NCBI GenBank assembly: GCA_046160485.1
Contig: JBJXGV010000033.1
Location: forward strand, 8,463 to 72,462
Origin: JBJXGV01 sp046160485
Lineage (GTDB): Bacteria > Orphanbacterota > Orphanbacteria > JBJXGV01
Reading direction: 5' to 3'
Length of the DNA stretch: 64,000 nt
Shown: positions 7,532 through 16,795 of the stretch, in pieces
Layout: every line of letters begins with the position of its first letter
Position numbering within the stretch: position 1 is the first letter of the stretch
Made by a program: the position numbers and the translations under genes
Notes under the pieces: model-generated
Told to the model about the DNA's origin: nothing
Seen by the model: only the letters and a program-made list of their open reading frames with translations
The model's database searches: none

Positions 7532-10372
7532 TTACGCGTCGAGCGGATCGATCGCCTCCGGGTCGATGCCGAACTCGCGGATCGCCTCCGCGACGACGCC
7601 CAGTTTCACAGTGCCCTCGCGCGCAAGCGCCGACAGCGTCGCGACGACGATCGACTCGGCGTCGATCTCGAAGTGGCGGCGCAGATTCGCGCGCGTGTCG
7701 CTGCGGCCGTATCCGTCCGTGCCGAGCGCGACGAACGCGCGCCCGTCGCCGACGACCCAGCGCGCGATTCGGTCCGGCACCGCCTTCATGTAGTCGGACG
7801 CAGCGATGACGGGCCCCGGCGATTTCGCGAGCGCCGCGGTGACATACGGTACGCGCGGCTTGCTCTCGGGATGCAGGCGGTTCCAACGCTCGACGGAGAG
7901 CGCGTCACGCCGCAGCTCGCCGTAGCTCGTCGCACTCCACACATCCGCGAGCACGCCGTACTTCGACGCGAGCATCTCTTGCGCCGTGATCGCCGCGCGC
8001 AAGATCGTGCCGCTGCCGAGAAGCTGCGCCCGCGCCGCCGCGCTCGCGCCCTTCGTCTTCGCGCCCGCACCGCCGCCCGACGCCGCGCGGAACTTGTAGA
8101 TCCCGCGCAGAATCCCGTCCTCGACGCCTTCGGGCATCCTCGGCATCACGAGGTTCTCGTTGTAGAGCGTCAGGTAGTAGAAGATGTCCTCGCCGTTCGT
8201 GATCATGCGGCGCAGACCATCCTTGATGATCGTCGCCATCTCGTAGCTCCACGCCGGATCGTACGTGATGCAGTTCGGCACGGTCGACGCGAGCACATGG
8301 CTGTGGCCGTCCTGGTGCTGCAAGCCTTCGCCGTTGAGCGTCGTGCGCCCCGCGGTCGCGCCGAGCAGAAACCCGCGCCCGCGCGCGTCGCCGAACGCCC
8401 ACGCCAAGTCCGCCGTGCGCTGAAATCCGAACATCGAGTAGAAGATGTAGAACGGGATCATCGTTTCGCCGTGCGTGGCGTATGAAGTGCCGGCCGCGGC
8501 GAACGCCGCCATCGCGCCCGCTTCGTTGATTCCCTCCTCGAGAATCTGGCCGTCCTTCGCTTCGGCGTAACGGAGCAAGAGCTTCGAGTCGACCGGATCA
8601 TAGAGCTGCCCGACCGACGAGTAGATCTTCACGTCGCGGAAGAGTGACTCCATTCCGAATGTGCGCGCCTCGTCGGGAATGATCGGGACGATGCGCTTGC
8701 CGATCGACGGGTCGCGCAGAAGCTCGCGCAGGAGCCGCACGAACGCCATCGTCGTCGACGCCTCACGCGCTGCCGCGGGCGGCTTCGCGGTCGCCGCCTC
8801 GACGGTGCTCGCGGCGTCGGTCGTGCCGGTCGCTCGCGGCGCGCGCACGGACGCGGGCGGCACGAGCGCCGCGACCGGCGCGCTCGCGTCGGCCTCCGTG
8901 CCCGCGAGCAACTCGCTGTACACCGCGTCGCCCGGCACCGCGATCACCTTCGCGCGCACGATGCGCCGCGGCACGAACCCGCCGAGCGCGCGCCGCCGCT
9001 CGATCAAGTACTCGATCTCCTCGCTCTTCGGTCCGGGATGGTAGTAGGGCGGGTTGTCGAGCTGCGCGTCAGGAATCGGCAACTCGATGCGGTCGCGGAA
9101 CGACTTCAGATCCGTGATCGCGAGGTGCTTCACCTGGTGCGTGATGTTGCGCCCCTCGGTCCCTTCGCCGAGCGTCCAGCCTTTCACCGTCTTCGCGAGG
9201 ATCACGGTCGGCTGGCCCTTGTGCGACGTTGCGACTTTGTACGCCGCGTAGAGTTTCTTGTAGTCGTGCCCGCCGCGGCGAAGTTTGCGCAACTCCTCAT
9301 CCGACAGATGCGCCACGAGCGCCTTGAGCTTTTCGTCGGGTCCGAAGAAGTGCTCGCGAATGTACGCGCCCGACTCGACCGAGTAGCGCTGCCACTCACC
9401 GTCGAGCGTGTCGTTCATCTTGTTGATCAGCACGCCGTCGACGTCGTTCGCCAGGAGCGAATCCCAGTCGCGCGACCAAATCACCTTGATGACATTCCAG
9501 CCCGCGCCGCGATAGAGCCCTTCGAGTTCCTGAATCACCTTGCCGTTACCGCGCACGGGTCCGTCGAGACGCTGAAGATTGCAGTTCACGACGAACGTCA
9601 GGTTGTCGAGGTGCTCGCGACCCGCCAAGCCGAGCGCGGAACTCGACTCCGGCTCGTCCATCTCGCCGTCGCCGACGAACGCCCACACGCGCGAGCTCTT
9701 CGTGTCGCGAATGCCGCGCGCGTCGAGGTAGCGGTTGAAGCGCGCCTGGTGAATCGCTGTGAGCGGACCGAGGCCCATCGATACCGTCGGAAATTCCCAG
9801 AAGTCGGGCATGAGGCGCGGGTGCGGATACGACGAGAGCCCCACACCGCGCCGAACCTCGCGCCGGAAGTTATCGAGATGGCTTTCGTCGATGCGGCCCT
9901 CGAGGAATGCGCGCGCATACACACCCGGCGCGCCGTGCCCCTGGAAGAAAATCTGATCGCCGCTTCCGCCGTCGTCCTTGCCGCGGAAGAAGTGATTGAA
10001 GCCGACTTCGTAGAGGCTCGCCGACGAGGCGTACGTCGAGAGGTGGCCGCCGAGGCCCGGCGTACGCTCGTTCGCGCGCAGCACCATCACCGCCGCGTTC
10101 CATCGCACCATGCGGCGAATGCGCAGCTCGAGCTGTTCGTTACCGGGGAACGCCGGCTCCTGCTCGGGCGAGAGCGTGTTGATGTAGCGCGTCCGCACGA
10201 GCGGCGGGATGCCCATGTCGAGCATGCGCGCGCGCTTGAGCACCTTGTAGATGAGAAAGCGCGCGCGATCCTTGCCCGCGTTTTCGATGATCGAATCGAG
10301 CGCGTCGATCCACTCCTGCGTCTCTTCGTGATCGGCATCGGGGAGTTGCTGTTTGAAGTCTTCAGTCATCAC
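7532..10372 (-). CDS. aceE: pyruvate dehydrogenase E1 component, homodimeric type
   Basis: Thiamine diphosphate enzyme that decarboxylates pyruvate and passes the acetyl group to the lipoyl domain of E2. 946 residues, against about 887 in E. coli. The ThDP motif begins at GDGEMDEPES (about residue 234) and ends at NCN (about 262-264), followed by LQRLDGPVRGN as in AceE. The second half has EGINEAGAMAAFAAAGTSYA and the HQDGHSHVLAS region. A low-complexity Ala/Pro/Thr linker (about 486-538) that E. coli lacks separates the N-terminal and middle domains. Start at GTG 10372 or ATG 10369, behind AGGAGGAG. No aceF or lpd genes lie nearby. The window also holds a second, unrelated E1 (fused alpha/beta) near 52-54 kb. 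Confidence 0.95.
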   Translation of the reverse strand: MMTEDFKQQLPDADHEETQEWIDALDSIIENAGKDRARFLIYKVLKRARMLDMGIPPLVRTRYINTLSPEQEPAFPGNEQLELRIRRMVRWNAAVMVLRANERTPGLGGHLSTYASSASLYEVGFNHFFRGKDDGGSGDQIFFQGHGAPGVYARAFLEGRIDESHLDNFRREVRRGVGLSSYPHPRLMPDFWEFPTVSMGLGPLTAIHQARFNRYLDARGIRDTKSSRVWAFVGDGEMDEPESSSALGLAGREHLDNLTFVVNCNLQRLDGPVRGNGKVIQELEGLYRGAGWNVIKVIWSRDWDSLLANDVDGVLINKMNDTLDGEWQRYSVESGAYIREHFFGPDEKLKALVAHLSDEELRKLRRGGHDYKKLYAAYKVATSHKGQPTVILAKTVKGWTLGEGTEGRNITHQVKHLAITDLKSFRDRIELPIPDAQLDNPPYYHPGPKSEEIEYLIERRRALGGFVPRRIVRAKVIAVPGDAVYSELLAGTEADASAPVAALVPPASVRAPRATGTTDAASTVEAATAKPPAAAREASTTMAFVRLLRELLRDPSIGKRIVPIIPDEARTFGMESLFRDVKIYSSVGQLYDPVDSKLLLRYAEAKDGQILEEGINEAGAMAAFAAAGTSYATHGETMIPFYIFYSMFGFQRTADLAWAFGDARGRGFLLGATAGRTTLNGEGLQHQDGHSHVLASTVPNCITYDPAWSYEMATIIKDGLRRMITNGEDIFYYLTLYNENLVMPRMPEGVEDGILRGIYKFRAASGGGAGAKTKGASAAARAQLLGSGTILRAAITAQEMLASKYGVLADVWSATSYGELRRDALSVERWNRLHPESKPRVPYVTAALAKSPGPVIAASDYMKAVPDRIARWVVGDGRAFVALGTDGYGRSDTRANLRRHFEIDAESIVVATLSALAREGTVKLGVVAEAIREFGIDPEAIDPLDA

Positions 10373-10538
10373 GCGTTCATCTCCTCCTAGAAAAATGGCT
10401 CGCCCGGTATTTCAGCGCGGGGAGCCACAAAGCACTCGGAACGACTCGAAAGTTGCGGAACATCCTGAGTCACGGCGGGCGCTTCGTCAATAGGCGTTCA
10501 GCTCACGGCGGCTTCGCGCGCTTGGTCGGATCTCCACA

Positions 10539-11189
10539 CTAGCGAACGATGCCGCGACCGCCTTGGCGAGATCGTGGTGGCGGCGGAAGTGGCTTCGTCT
10601 GCAACGACGCGCGATCAAGCTCCGGCGGTAGCCCCTGCGGAAAGCGCGCGAACTTGCGCGCGGCGTAGAACGACTGCCAGTGCTCGCGCGCGATGCCGAG
10701 CTCGACATCGCGGGGGTCGACGCCTTCGCCGATTCCACGCGACTGCGAGCTGATCGTGGTGATGGGTTCATACGACATCGCCGCCGACGTGAAGATCCCC
10801 GTCAGAATCCAGACGGGCGCGGAAATGAGCAGGCCGAAGCCGTGCGAGCCCGTCGAGAGAAGACCGGCGAGCGCCCATCCGCCACCCACTGCCGCGGGCG
10901 AGCTGTACGCCGCGATCTTCGCTTTCTTGACTCGTGCGATCGCAAGCCCCACGAGTGAGTTTCCGTCGTGGAGGAAGATGCTGTCCGCCTCGATGGCGAT
11001 GAGTTCTCCGCGCCAGCGGTGCGCCGGTGTCTCCGCCGCGCGCGTGTCGATCGTGACCCAGGCGCCGTACGTCTCGCGTTGCGCGTCGGCGGGGGAGACG
11101 AGGTAGCCCCGGCGCGCGCCGCTCGATGCGCAGCCAGAGAGCGCGAGCGCGCCGAGGATGAGGATCGCGCCGACGTTAGTCCTTCGCAT
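10539..11189 (-). CDS. putative lipoprotein of unknown function
   Basis: 216 residues. The N-terminus is a lipoprotein signal with lipobox ALSGC (Cys at about residue 20), so the mature protein is probably lipid-anchored in the periplasm. A small beta-rich domain follows (GAWVTIDTR..., IAIEADSIFLHDGNSLVGL, ARVKKAKI), resembling a short SH3/Sm-like barrel. Next comes a Gly/Ala-rich hydrophobic stretch (VGGGWALAGLLSTGSHGFGL) that could be a membrane hairpin, then a Pro-rich basic tail. ATG 11189 is chosen because the signal peptide starts there; it lies 14 bases inside the end of the upstream lipoprotein gene, so the two are probably coupled. I do not recognise a characterised family. Confidence 0.7.
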   Translation of the reverse strand: MRRTNVGAILILGALALSGCASSGARRGYLVSPADAQRETYGAWVTIDTRAAETPAHRWRGELIAIEADSIFLHDGNSLVGLAIARVKKAKIAAYSSPAAVGGGWALAGLLSTGSHGFGLLISAPVWILTGIFTSAAMSYEPITTISSQSRGIGEGVDPRDVELGIAREHWQSFYAARKFARFPQGLPPELDRASLQTKPLPPPPRSRQGGRGIVR

Positions 11190-12765
11190 AGCGGCTTCCC
11201 CAGAACGCAGCTTCCATCGTGGGTTCCTGCGCCGCGAACTCGGGCGCCATCGCGCGCAGCGAACCCTCCGGATCGAACAGGATTCGCGCGAGTCGCGCAG
11301 GGTCTTCCTCGGCGAGCCACTCTTGCCGCATCCACTCGATGTAGTAACCGCGGCTTTCGAGGAAGTAGTCGTAGTTTTCCGGGTGCGCGGGGAGCGGGAA
11401 TCGCAGCGTGATTGCGTCGCCTGGATACGTGACGAGTGCATCGCCGCCGTCTCGAAGACTCTCGAGCGCGTTGCCATCCGGTGCGCCGTCGCGCGCCGCT
11501 TCGATCGGCGCGATGCGCACCGGCTCGACCTCGTCGCGGAGCCGCACGAGCGCAACGGAATCGATCCGGTAGAGGCCGCGCGCCATGCGCAAGCGCAGAC
11601 GATCCGGTGCCGGTTGCGGGAGGATCGCCGCGTGAGCGTCGCTGGCGAGCGGACCCGACTCGTCGATGCGCGCGACGCATCGCCACTCGCCGTCCGCGCT
11701 CGGCGCGAATATTTCGATTCCGCCGAGCGCGCGCGACAGTCCGTCGACGGCGCGCACCGCGAGCGAGTCGCCGCGCTCGAGCCGCGCGAACCACTCGCCC
11801 GCCGACGCGCCCATGTACGCGAGCGTCTGATAGAACACGTACGTCGAGAGAAGCGTCTGCCGCGCGGTGAGCGCGAGCGCCCACTCTCCATCGAGCTGGC
11901 CGTCGAACTCGATTTCGATTTCCTCGCGCGCGCCCAAGTCCGAGGGATCCGCGCGCGTGAATCGCTCGTCGCCGTCCGCGCGGCGAAGAAGCGCGGCGCA
12001 GTCGCCTTCCGGTGCGATGCAGCGCGTCGGCGCAAGTGCTTCGCCGGTGTCCCAGTACTCGCCGCTCGTCGTCGCGAAGACGCGCCCGCCGCGCGCGCGC
12101 GGCGCCGCGAGCAGCGCGACATGGCGCACGACATGCGTCTCGAGCGCCTCGTTCTTCATCTCGATCGCGAGGTCCTCGCCGCGTGGCGCGACGCCCAAGA
12201 GCGCGTCGACATCGCTCGCTTCGAGCGACGGCGCGATGCTCGACGAGAATCCCTCCGCGACGAGCGCGGTCCCTCCGCCCCGCTCAACGTAAAACGTCGG
12301 ACACGATCCGAAACACGCCTTCGGATTCTGGATGCAATACGCGGTGAGGACGACCGATGCCGCCGTCACGATCGCGAGCAGTGCGACCGAGAGCGAAGGA
12401 TGCGTATCGTTCGTCTCGAAGATCGCGACGGAATCGATCGGGACACTGAACACGCCGGCCGCGATCACGGTGCGGTTCGCGTCGCGGAGTTCGCCCGTCC
12501 CGGTGACGACGCGGGTCGTGTCGTCGATGTCCCACGGCGAGAGCACGTAGACGCGGCCGTCGCGCGTGTGCGCCTTCAAAGACCACGACATCTCGTTCAC
12601 GTGCGCGACATCCGCCGGCGTGTAGGTCTTGCGAACGAGTTTGCGGGCGCATCCTCCCGAGGGGAACGCGACGAGGAGGATCAAGAGCCCGCCGAGGGCG
12701 CGGCGCGCCGGGCCGAAACCGGAGGCGCGCGGCCGGCGCCGGGGGGTGTCGAAGGACTCGGCCAC
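11176..12765 (-). CDS. large putative lipoprotein of unknown function
   Basis: 529 residues from GTG 12765. The signal peptide ends in a lipobox (AFPSGGC). The mature protein has an early beta domain (VYVLSPWDIDD..., VIAAGVFSVPIDSVAIFETN), then a membrane-like segment (VALLAIVTAASVVLTAYCI). A Cys motif NPKACFGSCPTFY follows, a pattern I associate with uncharacterised proteins of Bacteroidetes-type genomes. The remaining 350 residues look like a beta-rich domain mentioning no catalytic motif I can name. A longer frame reaches 12897, but that part encodes Arg/Ala/Cys-rich sequence across the low-complexity repeat and is not credible. The gene overlaps the next lipoprotein gene by 14 bases, forming a two-gene unit upstream of aceE. 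Confidence 0.75.
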   Translation of the reverse strand: MAESFDTPRRRPRASGFGPARRALGGLLILLVAFPSGGCARKLVRKTYTPADVAHVNEMSWSLKAHTRDGRVYVLSPWDIDDTTRVVTGTGELRDANRTVIAAGVFSVPIDSVAIFETNDTHPSLSVALLAIVTAASVVLTAYCIQNPKACFGSCPTFYVERGGGTALVAEGFSSSIAPSLEASDVDALLGVAPRGEDLAIEMKNEALETHVVRHVALLAAPRARGGRVFATTSGEYWDTGEALAPTRCIAPEGDCAALLRRADGDERFTRADPSDLGAREEIEIEFDGQLDGEWALALTARQTLLSTYVFYQTLAYMGASAGEWFARLERGDSLAVRAVDGLSRALGGIEIFAPSADGEWRCVARIDESGPLASDAHAAILPQPAPDRLRLRMARGLYRIDSVALVRLRDEVEPVRIAPIEAARDGAPDGNALESLRDGGDALVTYPGDAITLRFPLPAHPENYDYFLESRGYYIEWMRQEWLAEEDPARLARILFDPEGSLRAMAPEFAAQEPTMEAAFWGSRYAKD

Positions 12766-12827
12766 GCAATCACAGTAGCGCCGCCGCAGGCAGGGCGCTA
12801 CGAATTCGCGCGGGCGTGGCGCGTCGC

Positions 12828-12901
12828 GTAGCCCGCGCCGCGCACGCCGCACCGCGCACCGGCCACGCACGGCGCGCACCGCGCACACCGCGCGCACCGC
12901 G
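12828..12901. repeat. low-complexity (GCGCACCGC)-type tandem repeat
   Basis: Intergenic stretch made of imperfect short units such as gcgcaccgc and cgcacgccg, between the divergent lipoprotein operon and the S9 peptidase gene. A similar stretch occurs at 41206-41257 ahead of the M1 peptidase gene. No open reading frame of credible composition crosses it. Confidence 0.6.
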
Positions 12902-12904
12902 TGA

Positions 12905-12933
12905 TTGAGCTTCCGCAGGGAGCGTGCGATACT
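12905..12933 (+). promoter_or_regulatory. candidate sigma-70-type promoter for the S9 peptidase
   Basis: TTGAGC (12905-12910), 17-base spacer, GATACT (12928-12933), about 80 bases ahead of the ATG at 13012. Both boxes match the consensus at 4 of 6 positions. Placement and spacing support it, but it is a pattern match only. Confidence 0.4.
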
Positions 12934-13011
12934 GCGCTCCTCGTTTCCCGTTCCCGCGGGAATCGATCGATCACGGCACCGCTCTTAAGGCTCCCCACGC
13001 GGAGGAACTCC

Positions 13012-15213
13012 ATGCTTCATCGCTCTTGCCGGCCCGCGCGCGTCGCGCACGTCGCGCGCGTTCGATCACTCGCTCGATTCGCTCTCATCGCTTTCGTCGC
13101 CGCGGCGTTGTTCGCGCCCGCGCGGATCGCGATGACACAGGAACTCTCGGCGCCCGAGAAGATGACGCCGCCGCCGGGTCCGCACGGATTCGGCGCGACC
13201 GATCTGTGGGCGATGCATCGCATCGGTGAGGCGGCGCCGTCGCCGGATGGCGCGTGGGTCGTCTACAGCGTCGGCGTCTACGATGTCGCGGCGAACTCGA
13301 GCACCAAGAATCTCTGGCTCGTCTCCGCCGACGGTAAGACGACGCGGCAGCTCACGACGACGAAGGCGAAGGACTACGCTCCCGAGTGGCTTCCCGACGG
13401 CAAGACGATCGCGTTCATCTCGACGCGCACCGGTTCGACGCAGATCTGGGCGATTCGCGTCGGCGGCGGCGAGGCGTGGCAAGTGAGCGATCTGCCGGTC
13501 GACATCGACAACGTGCGCTGGTCGCCGGTCGACGGCGCGTGCGCGTTCACCGCCGAGGTGTACGCCGACGCGCCCGATCTGCAAGCGACCGCGGATCGCG
13601 ATGCGAAGCTCGCTGGCGACAAGGTGCAAGCGCGCCTCTACGACAGCATCATGATGCGTCACTGGGATACCTGGGAGACCGGGAAGCGCAATCACATCTT
13701 CGTCGCGAAGGTGAAGGACTGGAAACTCGACGGCGCGCCGGTCGACATCATGAAGGGCGCCCAGATCGATTCGCCTTCGCGGCCGTTCGGCGGTCGGGAG
13801 GAGTTCGGTTGGTCGCCCGACGGCAAGGAGATTGCGTTCACCGGCAAAGAGAAGAAGAACGACGCGCCGCGCACCGACAACGACATCTACATCGCGAAGG
13901 CGGACGGGTCGGGGTTCATCTGCGTGACCGAGTCGAACGAAGCGATGGATTCGTCGCCGGTGTATTCGCCCGACGGCGGCACGATCGCGTACCTCGCGAT
14001 GCGGCGGCCGGGATACGAATCGGATCGCTACGCGATCACGCTGCGCGATCGCGCGACCGGCAAGACGCGGCAGATCGCGGACAATTGGGATCGCTCCGCG
14101 GCGTCGCTTGCGTGGTCGAGCGACGGCAAGAGCCTCTTCGTCACGGCAGACGAAACGGCGCGCGTGAAGATCTTCCGCGTCGATGTCGCGAGCGAAAAGG
14201 TGACGACGGTTCTGGCGGATCACTACAACGCGGGCGTCAGCGTGGCGAAGACGCCCTCCGGCGACCGCCTCATCTTCACGCAGGATTCGTACACGAGCCC
14301 GGCGAACGTCTGGAGCGTGAACGCGGACGGCTCCGATGCGCGCGCGCTCACCGATGGAAACAGCGCGCGCCTGAAGGACGTCGGCCTCTCGACGCCTGAG
14401 GAGTTCTGGTACGAAGGCGCGGCCGGCGATCAGGTACACGGTTGGATCTTCAAACCCGTTGGCTACGTCGAAGGGCAGAAGTACCCGGTTGCGTACCTGA
14501 TCCACGGCGGGCCGCAGGGCTCGTTCAACGATCACTTTCACTACCGCTGGAATCCGCAGTGCTACGCGGGCGCGGGCTACGCGGTGGTGACGGTCGACTT
14601 CCATGGCTCCACCGGCTATGGGCAAGCGTTCACGGATGCGATCAACAAGGACTGGGGCGGCAAGCCGTACGAAGACGTGATCAAGGGAATCGACTACGCG
14701 CTTGCGAACTACTCGTACCTCGACGGCTCGCGCGTCTGCGCGCTCGGCGCGTCGTACGGCGGCTACATGGTTTTCTGGCTCGCGGGCCACACCGATCGCT
14801 TCAAGTGTCTCGTCGCGCACGACGGTTCGTTCGACGAGGTGAGCGCGTACTACTCGACCGAGGAGTTGTGGTTCCCCGAGTGGGAATACGGCGGACCGCC
14901 GTGGGATCCGAAGGCGCGCGAGGTCTACGAGAAGTGGTCGCCCGAGCGCTTCGTCGCGAACTGGAAAACGCCGATGCTCGTCATTCACGGCGGCAAGGAT
15001 TACCGGCTGGTCGAGACGGAAGGGATGGCGGCGTTCACCGCGCTTCAGCGTCTCGGCGTTCCGTCGAAGTTCCTGCATTTCCCGGATGAGAATCACTGGG
15101 TGCTCAAGCCGCAGAACGGATTGTTGTGGCACCAAACGGTGCTCGGGTGGCTCGACCAGTGGGCGAAGAACGACCGCGTCGCCGCGAAGAAGCCGGGCCG
15201 CGGCGCGCAGTGA
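13012..15213 (+). CDS. S9-family serine peptidase (prolyl oligopeptidase/acylaminoacyl peptidase type)
   Basis: Exported peptidase, 733 residues, that would cleave short peptides in the periplasm or outside. A basic n-region and hydrophobic core (about residues 10-40) form a signal peptide. The middle is a series of PD40/WD-like propeller repeats (for example SPDGAWVVYSVG, WLPDGKTIAFISTR, FGWSPDGKEIAFTG, YSPDGGTIAYLA). The C-terminal alpha/beta-hydrolase domain has nucleophile Ser581 in GASYGGY, Asp663 in GGKDYRL and His695 in DENHWV. An oxyanion-type HGGPQGSFNDHF precedes them. ATG 13012 follows GGAGGA by a normal spacing; a longer frame to 12901 is not needed. Its neighbour downstream is the dipeptidase PepD, 37 bases on, suggesting a peptide-degradation unit. 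Confidence 0.93.
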   Translation: MLHRSCRPARVAHVARVRSLARFALIAFVAAALFAPARIAMTQELSAPEKMTPPPGPHGFGATDLWAMHRIGEAAPSPDGAWVVYSVGVYDVAANSSTKNLWLVSADGKTTRQLTTTKAKDYAPEWLPDGKTIAFISTRTGSTQIWAIRVGGGEAWQVSDLPVDIDNVRWSPVDGACAFTAEVYADAPDLQATADRDAKLAGDKVQARLYDSIMMRHWDTWETGKRNHIFVAKVKDWKLDGAPVDIMKGAQIDSPSRPFGGREEFGWSPDGKEIAFTGKEKKNDAPRTDNDIYIAKADGSGFICVTESNEAMDSSPVYSPDGGTIAYLAMRRPGYESDRYAITLRDRATGKTRQIADNWDRSAASLAWSSDGKSLFVTADETARVKIFRVDVASEKVTTVLADHYNAGVSVAKTPSGDRLIFTQDSYTSPANVWSVNADGSDARALTDGNSARLKDVGLSTPEEFWYEGAAGDQVHGWIFKPVGYVEGQKYPVAYLIHGGPQGSFNDHFHYRWNPQCYAGAGYAVVTVDFHGSTGYGQAFTDAINKDWGGKPYEDVIKGIDYALANYSYLDGSRVCALGASYGGYMVFWLAGHTDRFKCLVAHDGSFDEVSAYYSTEELWFPEWEYGGPPWDPKAREVYEKWSPERFVANWKTPMLVIHGGKDYRLVETEGMAAFTALQRLGVPSKFLHFPDENHWVLKPQNGLLWHQTVLGWLDQWAKNDRVAAKKPGRGAQ

Positions 15214-15250
15214 CGCGCGCGGTGGCCGCAAACACGACAGAACAGGAGCG

Positions 15251-16750
15251 ATGACGATGGCGAGTGTGCTTGAGGCGCTACAGCCGGCGAGTATCTGGCG
15301 CGAGTTCGACGCGCTGACACGGATTCCGCGTCCGTCGAAGGACGAGGCGCGCGTGCGCGCGCACGTAAAGGGACTCTTCGCGGGACGCGGTTGGGAGATT
15401 CGCGAGGACGCGACCGGGAACATGGTCGTGCGCGTGCCGGCGACGGCGGGGCATGAGCGCGCGCCCGTCACGATCCTGCAGGCGCACCTCGACATGGTGT
15501 GCGAGAAAAACTCCGACACGGTTTTCGACTGGGACAAGGACGCGCTCAACGTTTGGATCGACGGCGATTGGGTGAAGGCGCGCGGCACGACGCTCGGCGC
15601 GGACAACGGCATCGGCGTCGCGGCGGCGATCGCGTCGGCGCTCGACGCGAGCGTCACGCACGGCCCGCTCGAGCTTCTTTTCACCGTCGACGAAGAGACC
15701 GGGCTCACCGGCGCGATGGGGCTCGATGGCGCGATGTTGGCGGGGCGGCGCCTCATCAACATGGACTCGGAGGAAGACGGCGTTCTCTACGTCGGCTGCT
15801 CGGGCGGCTGTAACTCGACGCTGACGTTCGACGCGGAGATGGTCGCGCCTCCGGCCGGCGCCGAGGGTGCGGTCGTGCGCGTTACGGGGCTTGCGGGCGG
15901 GCACTCCGGCGGCGAAATCCACGAGAACCGCGGCAACGCGATCAAAGTGCTCACGCGATTCCTCGCGCGCGCACTCGGCGGCGCGGCGGAGGCGGGCGCA
16001 AAGGGGGGTGACGACCTCGCGGTCGAGCTGGCGTCCGTCAGCGGCGGCAACAAGCACAACGCGATTCCGCGCGAGGCGGAGGCGGCGCTCGCGATTCCCC
16101 CAGGGCGCATCGCAGCACTCACGGCGCTCGCGGCGAGTGAGCGCGATCGCGCGCTCGTCGAGTTCGCGACGAGCGATCCGGGGCTTTCGATCACGGTGAC
16201 GGCGGCGGCGGTGCCGGCGCGCGTCATGGCGCGGCGCGATCGCGACCGGCTCGTCGCGCTTTTCGCCGCGCTTCCCTCCGGCGTGCTCGCGATGAGCCGC
16301 GACATCCGCGGCCTCGTCGAGACGTCGAACAACCTCGCGAGCGTGCGCACGGACGGCGCGCGCGTCGTCATCGTCACGAGCAGCCGCTCGTCGGTGCCGC
16401 CGGCGCTGCGCGCAACACTCGACACCGTTGCCGCCGCGGCGCGGCTTGCGGGTGCGCGACCCAACGAGAGCGACGGCTATCCCGGGTGGCAGCCGAACAT
16501 GGCATCGCCGCTGCTCGCCGTATGCAAGCGTGTCTTCTCGCAGCTTTACGGGCGCGAACCGGGTGTCGCCGCGATTCACGCGGGCCTCGAGACGGGCCTT
16601 ATCGGCAAGAAAATTCCCGGCATCGACATGATCTCGTACGGGCCGGAGATCAAAGGGCCGCACTCGCCGGATGAGCGCGTTCAGATTTCGAGCGTCGCGC
16701 GCTTCTGGGAGTACCACAAGGCGGTGCTCGCGGCGTTGGCGGCCGCGTGA
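15251..16750 (+). CDS. pepD: beta-Ala-His dipeptidase / aminoacyl-histidine dipeptidase (M20C)
   Basis: Cytoplasmic zinc dipeptidase of family M20C (PepD, also called PepV-like or carnosinase in annotation), 499 residues and of normal length. Metal-site motifs are visible: LQAHLDMVCEKN (His, Asp base), GADNGIG (bridging Asp) and DEETGLTGA (Glu base and ligand). A substrate-domain stretch GLAGGHSGGEIHENRGN follows, and the C-terminal His lies in KGPHSPDER. Start ATG 15251 has AGGAG 4-8 bases upstream; a frame upstream of it overlaps the S9 gene and is not credible. Lack of a signal peptide fits intracellular clean-up of di- and tripeptides made by exported peptidases such as the S9 enzyme before it. 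Confidence 0.93.
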   Translation: MTMASVLEALQPASIWREFDALTRIPRPSKDEARVRAHVKGLFAGRGWEIREDATGNMVVRVPATAGHERAPVTILQAHLDMVCEKNSDTVFDWDKDALNVWIDGDWVKARGTTLGADNGIGVAAAIASALDASVTHGPLELLFTVDEETGLTGAMGLDGAMLAGRRLINMDSEEDGVLYVGCSGGCNSTLTFDAEMVAPPAGAEGAVVRVTGLAGGHSGGEIHENRGNAIKVLTRFLARALGGAAEAGAKGGDDLAVELASVSGGNKHNAIPREAEAALAIPPGRIAALTALAASERDRALVEFATSDPGLSITVTAAAVPARVMARRDRDRLVALFAALPSGVLAMSRDIRGLVETSNNLASVRTDGARVVIVTSSRSSVPPALRATLDTVAAAARLAGARPNESDGYPGWQPNMASPLLAVCKRVFSQLYGREPGVAAIHAGLETGLIGKKIPGIDMISYGPEIKGPHSPDERVQISSVARFWEYHKAVLAALAAA

Positions 16751-16795
16751 CGCCGCGCACGCGCCATCACATCCATCCTTAGGGGAGCCCATCGT

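Noticed and set aside
9038..10390. Long plus-strand frame opposite aceE (and similar long antisense frames at 2109-3683, 5938-7809, 13066-15762, 15278-17047, 41153-43162)
   Set aside because: GC-rich codon bias opens antisense frames; translations are Arg/Ala/Asp/Glu-rich with no motifs, while the opposite strand encodes clear families.
12766..12897. Upstream extension of the large lipoprotein
   Set aside because: Encodes Arg/Ala/Cys-rich sequence across the tandem repeat; the lipoprotein signal starts at GTG 12765.
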